28,178 bases of DNA from Bolinopsis microptera (Eukaryota; Ctenophora; Tentaculata; Lobata; Bolinopsidae): assembly GCF_026151205.1 (NCBI RefSeq), contig NW_026971853.1:1-28178 (forward strand), given 5' to 3'. The number at the start of each line of letters is the position of its first letter. Positions within the stretch are counted from its first letter, which is position 1. Position numbers and translations under genes: made by a program. Below the pieces are notes generated by a model. It was not told the DNA's origin, ran no database searches, and saw only the letters and a list, made by a program, of their open reading frames with translations. Positions 18,961 to 28,178 of the stretch are shown here, piece after piece.

Positions 18961-21900
18961 ACCGGCGGGGCGTTTTTGGCGGCCGGGCCGGCTCACCCCC
19001 TGCTTCAAAGGACAAAACGTTCCGAAAGGGGGGAAGACCCACAAACCTTAAAAAAAATTTTGACAAACCTTTTGGGGACCGGGGGCCTTGACGACCAGCA
19101 AGGGGGAATTTAACAAAAAAAACGTGTGGAATGCCAGATTTGGAAAAAAAAAAATTTTTCTGTTTTTGGAACGTTTTTGGGGGGCCCCCCCCTAAATTTT
19201 GAAGTAAGGGGCCCCAAAAAAAACCATTAAAACCCCGGGGAAAAAACACAAAAGATTAAATTTTAAACCATATTTTCCCCGGGGCACGAGGGGATGGGAA
19301 ATGAAAAAGCCTAAAAAATAAAAAACCTATGGGGCCCCCCCCCCGGGGGGAGCAATTTTGTAAACCCCCAAAATATTTGTTGCAATTTTTAAAAAAAAAA
19401 TTCCCCTGGCCCAAATTAACTTTTAACAATTTACATTGCTAGTAAAAATTTTGGAAAAGCAAGTGAAACCCATCGGACTATACGATGTTGGGGTTTTCCC
19501 CCCCCCCCCTGGGGAACAAAAAAAATATAAAACGACTCTGTTACATTGTTTTTTTCGGTTTCCCTGTCCCAATAAAAAAAAAACTCCGTTTTAAGAAAAT
19601 TTAACACTAGTTTTTCCCCCCCTTTAACGTTTATACGGGGTTGAAAAAAAGGACAAAAACGCTTTTTTTTTTATTTGTTTAAAAAAAAAAAAAAAAAATT
19701 TTTCCCCCAAAAGTTAAAAAAAATAAAACAGTATGGTTTTTAAAAAAATAAAAATTCAAATTTGGGGGCTTTTTTCACGGAAAAATTTTAAAAGTTTTTT
19801 TCCCCACTAAACTGTTGGTTTTTAAATCCCTTAAACAAAAACCCCAGCAGTTTCGGAGGAAAAAAAAACCTCAAAACGTTCCCGTCTAAATTTAAAAAGC
19901 ATTTTTTTTTGTTCCCAAAGTTAATTTTTTGGGCGCGTTATAAAAAAATTTTTTATCCACCCCTTGGTTACGGAAATACAGTCCCGAACACCCTTTTTTA
20001 AACCAAACTAATAGAAAAAAGTCCGTTTTTGTGATTTTAAAAAAAATGAAAGAAAACTAAAAATTAAATTTTTTTGATCTGTCTGATTAAAAACTGTCTA
20101 AAGGGACAAAAAAATTAAAAAAGCCCCTCCCCAAAAAATTCCCGGTCACAAACGGAAAAAGATTGTAAAATGGCCTGAAAGTTTAATCTGGGCTTAAAAC
20201 GAAAAAACCCCTTAAACCAATTAACCAATTAAACCAAATTTTTTTTAACTTTTAAATTTTTTGGGCAAAAAAAGGCTAAAAGCAAAAATTTTTTGGGGCA
20301 TTGAAATTTTGAGTTGCTCCGGAAAAGGTGGGCCAAACCACGGGAAAACAAAAAAAGAAATTTTAATTTTTAAATTAAAAAAAATGGGTTTAAAAAATTT
20401 AAAAACCTTATTTAAAAACCTTTGGGGCGGTTTTTCGTTTTCCTATTTAAAACCCCATTTTTTGAGGGAAAAATGGGGGGGTTTTTTTATTAAAATCAAA
20501 AAATTTTCCCCGGTTTCTGTTTTTGGAAAAAAAAAATTTTCCTTGGAATGGGTCTTTTAAAAAAATGGAATTTTTTAAACTATTCTTTAACGTGTTTAAA
20601 GTTCCCCCCCCGTTGCAACAAAAGGGTGGGGCCCCACCGGAAAAAAAAAAGGGAAAAATTTTTCGGAAGTTTACGGGGTGGGGTTTTTTGAAATTCTAAC
20701 ATTTTTTTTAAAAAAGGGGGCCCGGTGGGGGCCAGTTTTTGGGGTTTTTGAAAAGCCCAAACCCTTTTGGCAAACGTGGAGGTTTTTCCCCCGGGTTTCA
20801 AATCCCCCAAAAACCTGCCCCGGGCGGGGGGGTTGGGGTGTTACGTTCCGCAAGGAAAACCCGACTTCCTGGGGTTGGTTTTTTATTCAGCCCCCCCCTC
20901 ATACCCCAGCCCGTTACTTCGAAAAAATCGGGGGTTGTGGGGGGTTTAAAAAATTTTGAGGGGGGGCCCCCATTGCAGCCCCCAAAATCCTCGGGGCGAA
21001 GAAATTTAAAAGGGGAAACATACCCCAAAAACCCCCCCCTGGCTAAAAAAAAAATCCTTTTGGCTTCCCCTTTAAAATTGGCTTGGTTGACTTGTGTTAA
21101 AAAAATGTGGGGCTTTGTTTTTGGAATTTCCCCCCGAAAAATAAAATAAAGTGTCTTTTATAAAAAAAAATTTATTTTAAAGTAGGTCCCGAAAAAAATA
21201 TTTTCACAAAATTGTTTTAAAATTTTTTTCTTGCGCTTTTCAAGTGGGGAAAAATTTCAATATTTCCCCGCATTAAAATTTAAAAAAAGCGTTTTACAAA
21301 AAAAAAAAAAGCAAATTTGAAAAAAAAGTTTCAAAGCTATAGAAATTAACGTGGCGATTATTTCCCCTCAAAGGGCCCCAAAAAAAATTAACCACAAAAA
21401 AAAATAGAAAAAAAAATAAAAAATGTGCAGGGGGGCAGGTTGGGTTCACTCAGAGTTTCAAAAGGTGGGGGTGGGGTAAAAGGGGAGGTTAGTGGGGGAC
21501 TTTTAATTTAAAAAAAACAATATAGAGAGAAATGGGTTCCCCCCCAATTTTACATTTTTACTGTTATCCCCACCTATTGGGCCAAAGTAAGCTGTTTTTT
21601 GGCAATTTTTTAAAATTTTTCCCTACACAAATTTCCCTCGATCCCCTAAAACAACTTATATAAAAGCTATTTTATATTTAAAAAAAAAAAAAAACCCCAA
21701 AAGGCCAGCCTTTGTCCCCCCCCCCCACGTAAGAATGTTAAAACGATCCCCCCAAAATTTTCCTTTTTTTAAAATTTTTAAATATTTTTTAAAAATTCCC
21801 CCCGCTTTTGTCCCCGTCCAATTCCTAACTGCTTGTCCTTTCTTTTTTTTTTTAATCAGTTTTTGGACGGAAAATTGGTAAAGGAAAACAAAAAAACCTT

Positions 21901-24900
21901 ATTAATTATTTTTTTAAAATGTTTTTTATTTTCTTTTTTTAAAAATTTTTTGTCACCCAAAAAATTTTTGGGAGAAAAAGGGCCCCCACGTTAAAAATGG
22001 GCTCCCCTTCCTATGTGTTGGTTTTTTGCCGAATTAATTATTTAAAATCAAAATTTTTTTTTTTTTTCCCCTTTTAGTTTTTTTTTTCCCCGGCCCAAAC
22101 TTTTAAGCAACTTTAAAAATTTTGGGCCCCCCCCCGGATCAGCCCCCCTTTGACAGTTTTACCTTTTCATAAAACCCAAACCCCCAAATGGTTTTTGAAA
22201 AAATTAAAAAAAATTTTGAAACTTTTAAGGTTTTCCCCCAAAAATTTTTTTGGAAAAGATTTTTTCCATTTTTTTCCCTTTTTGTCCCCAAAAGATTCCG
22301 AAGTAATATAATATACCCCCTTATTTTTTAAAACCCATATTGTGATAAATATTAAAACGATGGAAAAAACTAATTGAATAAATTAAAAAAAATTTTTAGG
22401 CAGCTTGGGAAACAAATTTTGCCCCAAAAAAAAAAAACGCACCCATCCCCGGCCCCGCTGAAAATTTGAAAAATTATTCCCCAACCCCCCAGAAACCCAA
22501 AACTACTACTTAAAACTAAAACCTGCAAGGGGCAAAAGGAAAAAAGAAAAAAACTTCCCTTTCCCGAAACTAATTAACAAATGGAAAAATTGAGGGACCT
22601 TTGAAATTTCCCCCAAAAATTGGGTAAAAAATTTGGGAAGTAAAAGGGCTGAAAACAAAAAATCATTTAAATTTTTGTTAAAAACCACTTATTTGAAAAA
22701 ATTTAAAAAAGAAGGGGGGCCCCGTTTTTTTTTTTGCAAAACAAAAGATAAAAATAAAGGTTTTTCTCTTTTTTCCTTAACTATCCATTTCCCCCTTTCC
22801 CGGAAACCCAACATTAACGTTTAAAACATTTTTTTTTTCCCCTTTCCCCCAGAGTTTTTTTTTGCGGTTTTTATGGCCCCCCTTTTTCTTTTAAAAAGTT
22901 TTTTCGGAGGGAAACATTCAAAAAATTAAATTACCCCGCGATATTTTCCGAGTACAGTTCGCCCCCGGCTTATCATAAAAAATAATTAAATTTTCCTCCA
23001 AAAACCGGGCGCCTTTTTCTGAAAACAACATTTAATTTTTTTCCCCCCGGGGCCCCCCAAGAAAGGAAAAAATTTAATTGAAGGGCCAATGGGGGAAATA
23101 TAATGAAAATTTTTAAGAGGGTTTTGGTGCAAGTGGATGGGAAAATCTAGCCGTCCGCCGACAGCCGAACAAACGGGGGGCCCCAAATTTTTTTTGTTTC
23201 GTTTTTTTTTGTCCCCCCCCCCAAAAACATTAAAGCCCCAACCCCTTTTTATTGCGTTTTCCCAAAATTTTTTTTCTTTAGTATATCAAAAAAAATTTTA
23301 TTTTAATTTTTTTCATGGTTTTAAAAAATTAACGCTTTTATTTTAAAAATAAAAAATTAAAATTTTAAAAATTTTTTTTAAAAAAAAAAAAAAAAAAAAT
23401 TAAAGGGGAACCCGTCACCGAATTATTTTAATTTTTTCCCAAATAAACCCTGCAGTTTTTAAAATTTGGAACAGGAAATGGTTTCCCCCCCCCTTTAAAA
23501 TTTTTCTAGAACGCAAAAAGGAAAAAAGGGAAAGTGGGGGGGGAAAAAGCTAGGGGGGGAGGGAAGCGTAGTTTTTGTACCACGGGCTTGGGGCACCTCC
23601 AATTTTCCACTCCGTCCGTCCCCCGGGGAAAATTTTTTTTGTCCCCCTTTTTGTCCACCTTTGGGGGGATTAAAGTTTTTCTTTTGGGGGGGTAAAATTA
23701 GTATTTTAAAATAGGTACAGGGGTTTTCATTAATTTTATTTTTTTTTCATCAAATTTAATTTTAAAAATTTTAAAAAATCATTTTACGAACGCTTTTAAC
23801 CAAAAAAATTTTTTTTTTTTGTTGTCCCCCCAAAGTGAAACCCACCCTGAAAATGGGGAAAAATTTAAAGGAAATGAGAAAAAAAAACATTTGGGAGGAA
23901 AAAATTTAACCCCCTTTTTAAGCATCAGGGAAAATTTTTTGGAATTTTTGTCCACCGTTTTTCAAACCCAAACTCTTTTCCGTTTTTTTTCCTGAAAAAA
24001 ACAAAATTTTTTATGGTTTTCAGTTTTTCGTGGTTAATGACATATGATTAAATGAATTAAAACATTTCTTTTAAATAAAATTTTAAAAAGCGTTATTTTT
24101 CTACGAAAAAAGGAAACCCCCCTTTTTTTTGCTTAAAACCCCCTTTGCAGAAACTTGGGTTTTTTTAAAGAACCCAAAGGTTTTTGGGGGGGAGGGGGCT
24201 TTTATAGGGGGTCCACCATGAAAGTGGAATTTACTCCAGAAAACGTTTTTATCTGAGGGGAAAAAAAATACCTTTTAATATTTTTTTTTATCAAAACACC
24301 CATATTAAAAGACATCAAGTTAAAAACCTTTTTTTGGAATTGGGACACGAAAGTCGTTGGGGAATGTTTTAAAATGACTTTTTTTTTTTCCCCAGGCCCC
24401 CTTTTCGGTGGCCCTCCCCCCTTAAAACGATCCCGGTTTTACCCCTAAACTCCCCGGAACGTCCCCCCCATAAAACCCAAAAACGGGGAAATCCCCGGGT
24501 TCCCCCTGCGTCCCCCAACCATTTTAAAATTAATAAAAATAAATAAAAACCCCACTTTAAGTTTTAACAGTTTTTCGGTAATACCCCCCATCTTGGGGCC
24601 CCCCCTCCCCCCCCAAAATTTTTACACTTTTTTGGATTTTTTTTGGGACGACCCCCCTGGAAAAATAAAAAAATCACAAAAATTTTTAAAAAAAAAATTT
24701 AATAAAAAACTTTTTTTTAGAGTAAAAAAACAACAATGAAAAACCTATTGAAATTTTAAAATTTCCCTTTTAAAAAAAAAACGTTTTTTTTTTTAAAAGT
24801 GCAAAAATTTTAATTAAAAAATCCTCCCCAAAAAAAACTTTTAAAAATTCGTTTTTTTCACTCTCAAAACTTTTTCTTTTTTTTACTTTTTATAGAATTA

Positions 24901-27120
24901 TAAATGGGGTTTAAAAACCAAAAATCCCCCTAAAATAATTGGGGGAAAAACAAATTTTTTTTAAAAAATTTCCAAGAAAATAGAAAAAAAAAATGTACGA
25001 AAAGAGAAAAAATTTAAATAACAATTACAAATTTAAAAATACAAATAAAAAAATTTTCAAAATTAAAAAAATACAAACCCAAACCTTTTCCTTAAATCCC
25101 CGGGGGATTCCCCATTATTTTTTTCTGGGGCCCCCAATTTTTGGCCCCCCCCCAAGCATGGTTGCCCAAAAATTGAAGACCCCAAAATCCTTTTTCCCCC
25201 AACCCGAGAGAACTAGAAGGTTTTCCTCATCGTCCCCGGTGGGGGGGGGTTTGCATTTCCCCCCACCCCGGTTTAACAACAAAAAAATAGTTTATTTTTG
25301 TTTTTTTTTTTTTTGTTTTTTTTTAAAAAAGTTGTTTTGGGGTTTTGGGAAAGTTTTTAAAAAATTTTAAAAATTTTTTTTTTAATCTAAACCACTTATT
25401 TTACTTCCCGGGGGTTTTTTCCAACGCCACAAGTTACACCCAATGGGGAAACCAGGGCCAAAAAACAGGAAAGCCGAAGGACTTTTGGCCCCCGGGGGGA
25501 CGGTTAAAAAGGTAGTTTTACCAAATACTTTATCGTTCCCCCCGGATTTTTGCTGCTGTTTCAAAAACCCCTCATTTTTAAACCCCCCACACCCATTTTT
25601 CTCGAGTAATTTCGGGCTGAGTAACCCGGGGGGCCCGGGAAAAAGACCCCCCCCCATGAACCTTAGTTTAAAAAGTCGAGGGGGGGGCCCCTCACCCCAC
25701 GGGGGGGCCAGGGGCCCAGTCCCCGTGGGGTTTTTAAATCGACCCTAACGATTGTAAAGAAAAAGGCGGTTTTTTTTAACCAAAAGCCCTAAACCCCGGG
25801 CCGCCCATTGATTGCAATTGTCATGGGAAACCTATTTTCCCCCCGGGGTCCCCCCCTTAAAACCCCATTTTTATAAAAAAAAGCCCCCAAATTAAAACAA
25901 GGGTTTCTTAGAAAACTCCCTTATACTTTTGGCCTGGGGCTTAGAAAAGGAAAAAAAAATATTACCAAACAAAAAAAATCTTCCCAAAAAACAATAGAAA
26001 CAAAAAAAAAACAACTACACAAAAAGAAAAGAAAGGATTTTAAAAATTTGAAAAAAAAAAAAAAAAGTGGGAAAAAACGGGGCAACCCAAAAACTCGAAA
26101 AATCTTTAAAAAAAAAAACGTCGGGGGCCTTTGATCAAAATTATTTTTAGACGTTTTAAAAAATTGATACAACAAACCAAAAACAAAAAACTGTTTAGTA
26201 CCTTTCCTAGTCTTTAGCTGCAAAACTTTTTTATAAATAAAGCGTGGGGGCGACGGTGGAAAAAAAATTTAGCTGAAGGGGACCCAAAACACAAACCCTT
26301 TTAAATGGGGCCCCCCTTCCAAAAAAATTTCCCCTTCATTTGAATGTTCCCCGGTTTTAAAAAAAGGTTTTTCCGAAAAAAGGGGAGCCGTTTTTACCAA
26401 AACAAACTACAAAACCCCCTGGAACCCAAAAAAATTTTTGAGGGGGGGCCCCGGCCCCCGAAACCCCCCGGCCCCCCCCCGCGGTGCCCCGGGGTGGAGC
26501 GCCCCATAAAAAAATTTTTAGCCCGAAATTTTTGGCCAAAATCCCTTTTAAAAAAAGCCCCAAAAAACCCAGAATTTTTTAGGTGTTTCACGTAAAATTT
26601 AAATATTTTGGGCCCCCGAACTGTAAAACCCCTTAATTGAAATTTTTTCATCCCGATTGGGGGATTATTATTTAAAACCAGTAAACGTAAGTAAAATAAT
26701 GCCATCTGCAAAGCAAAATTTGGCAAAAAGCTTTCCAAAAAAAATTTAAAAACCCCACCGGGAGCTATTTAAAGGGGGCCAACCCGTCCCCCCTTTTTTG
26801 GGGGCCCACCCCCGTTGAAAAAGGTAAAAAAACCCAAAAATTTACATCTCGAGATATATTAACTTTTAATGTTTTTATAGAAATGTGGAAAAAAATAAAA
26901 ATAAAAAAAAAAATGGGCCCCCAAAAACTTTAGTTTTTGCAATTTTTTGCCCCCCAGTGGGGGGGGTTTTACCAAAAAAAACCAAAGGGTTTTTTCAAAA
27001 TTTCCTTTTTTCAAAAATTTTCCCATGAAAATTTCCAAAAATGGGTTTGGAATCTAAATCGTCCAGGACCTTAAAATTTGTTTGGGGCCGGATTTTTTTG
27101 AGGTTAGGCCTTTAAAAAAA

Positions 27121-28010
27121 GTTTAGTGGAAAAAAACAAATCTTAGAAATTGGACTGGGAAATGATTATATTTTTCATAGTATACTATAATAAACTAATA
27201 AAAGTATTAGTAAAACGGCTACACACCCTATCTACCATATGTAGGGGGACAACACACCTAAAAATTAATGGAAAATTTATTAACCGGACTTTATTATTCA
27301 CGCTAAGGTCTTCTGGTCTTCAGCAAAAGGTTCCCTGATAAATTTATGACCGATGAGGTATATACTGAGAATCCATTTGTTCAATTAAATTTTTTAATCA
27401 ACCATTTTCAAAACATTTTGAAAATGAGAAATTGTCGTCGAATTGTTTTTCAAAAACCCGATTCGCGGATTTTGTTGACCATTTAATATAAAGGGGGCCA
27501 TATTTTTTGGCGACTATCGAATATAAAGCAAAAAATGTAAGTTGAAAGTTTAAGTTTAGGAGATTCAGGAAACTCTCGTTCTCAACGCAAAAAAGAAATT
27601 ACATTATAAAAGACCCTTTTTGCAGGGTTTTTTAATTAGTTGAACAATGAACAGTTTTGGAATCACGAATGGAGATCGTATTTCGTTATTGAAAATGGAT
27701 TTCATGAATTTTAAATTTTGTTTTTTTATCAATATGTTGTTTTCAATTCGTTTCTTTGCTATTCACTAACTGACTCAAAAATCTATTTGTATAAAAATAG
27801 ACTTTGAATCGCACTTTCTTTTTTTCATAAAAATCACACAAAGGGAAAGTAAGCACAAACCACATTCTTGATTTGTAAATCACAAGGCTAGTTAAATTAA
27901 AGGGGTAATGCTTTTTAATGACACAGTGGTTATTATAGTAAAAAGATTTTTAAAAATAAAGGTATTTTATGACGGTCTTATGCTTTTAAAACGAAAATGA
28001 TTTCAAAATT
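27121..28010. other. clean AT-rich DNA, no supported gene
   Basis: Normal texture returns. All frames are broken by stops and the longest is about 60 codons without a recognisable motif. Two short palindromes are visible: ATAGTATACTAT at 27177-27188 and an 11-bp-arm palindrome at 27403-27426 (CATTTTCAAAA, 2-nt centre). Confidence 0.55.
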
Positions 28011-28145
28011 GGCACTGTACCGCCAGAAGTGCCGCCAGATTGCCCGACACTTTACAGTGGGCCCCAGGGTGCACGGGGCACTGACAGTGCCCGCCAGAGT
28101 GGGCCCCGACACTGACAGTGCCACCATAGTTGCACGGCAGTGCCT
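28011..28145. repeat. GC-rich AGTGCC/GGCACT degenerate array
   Basis: Short GC-rich words repeat in a degenerate way: AGTGCC at 28028, 28086, 28117 and 28139; GGCACT at 28011 and 28077; GCCAGA three times; GGGCCCC twice. A nearly duplicated piece, CTGACAGTGCC, starts at 28081 and 28112. GGCACT-GAC-AGTGCC (28077-28091) is a perfect 6-bp hairpin. The array contrasts sharply with the AT-rich DNA before it and ends about 30 bases before the window edge. Confidence 0.7.
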
Positions 28146-28178
28146 CGGAAGGCCGCGACGTATCAATCGGGAATCTTT

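Larger units (their letters stand above)
7440..27120. other. homopolymer-smeared block, probably unreliable sequence
   Basis: About 19.7 kb are made almost wholly of runs of the four bases. By hand count, 12,301-12,600 has about 18 runs of five or more, against one in 2,101-2,400. Runs of G and C, rare in the AT-rich flanks, are as common as A and T runs. Open frames translate to Lys, Gly, Pro and Phe, the products of AAA, GGG, CCC and TTT, often on overlapping frames of both strands. No gene is annotated inside. Repeat copies still detectable here are listed separately. The likely cause is poor base calling or an unpolished consensus; natural low-complexity DNA would not use all four runs equally over this length. 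Confidence 0.8.

Noticed and set aside
18878-19249. A 123-codon minus-strand frame with a more mixed composition
   Set aside because: It lies over repeat flank C and unresolved runs, shows no family motif, and any frame here would be broken or created by run-length errors.
23371-23400. Long A-rich tract that could mark a poly(A) tail of a retroposed copy
   Set aside because: It sits in the noisy block where A runs of this size are common, and no retroposon body precedes it.
25382-25748. Overlapping 90-100-codon frames on both strands near 25.5 kb
   Set aside because: Gly/Pro/Lys/Phe bias and full overlap on opposite strands. No cloning-vector or protein motif could be recognised.
27608-27634. 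Terminator-like ACCCT...AGGGTTTTTT hairpin
   Set aside because: Only a 5-bp stem, eukaryotic AT-rich context and no upstream gene.

Overview
The window looks like gene-poor, AT-rich nuclear DNA from a eukaryote, probably an invertebrate-type genome; the sequence does not allow a closer placement. I see no operons, ribosome-binding-site and ORF pairs, dense coding, rRNA, tRNA or CRISPR. What can be supported is repeats: degenerate tandem arrays, fold-back (MITE-like) inverted repeats and dispersed repeats. There are also three very uncertain coding fragments.

Layout. (1) 1-4,880 has ordinary base texture. It carries a perfect 22-bp inverted repeat (602-657), a degenerate GTGCCTCAAAGTG array (838-1008), a three-copy tandem repeat (1588-1766), a nested repeat cluster (3698-3960) and a small AGTGCC cluster (4245-4285). 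(2) 4,880-6,280 is partly degraded, with many homopolymer runs. (3) 6,280-7,430 is clean again and holds a long hairpin at 7132-7209. (4) From about 7,440 to about 27,120 nearly all sequence is runs of A, C, G or T, typically 3-10 long. Open frames there translate to Lys/Gly/Pro/Phe-rich strings, which is what AAA, GGG, CCC and TTT codons give. I read this 19.7-kb block as badly base-called or unpolished assembly sequence and annotate no genes in it. (5) 27,120-28,178 is clean again and ends in a GC-rich AGTGCC/GGCACT array that runs close to the window edge.

Real structure survives under the noise of block 4. A roughly 690-bp unit is tandemly duplicated at 8890-10260, and a related copy lies at 18350-18960. 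A palindromic fold-back element occurs twice, at 10992-11410 and 14641-15267. Another repeat occurs in opposite orientations at 12660-12900 and 15730-15995. The copies differ mostly in run length and in single bases replaced by their neighbour, which is direct evidence for the error process.

I found no convincing new biological system. The best leads are the AGTGCC repeat family shared by both clean flanks, the fold-back elements, and the possibility that the degraded block hides a repeat-rich locus that better reads would recover.
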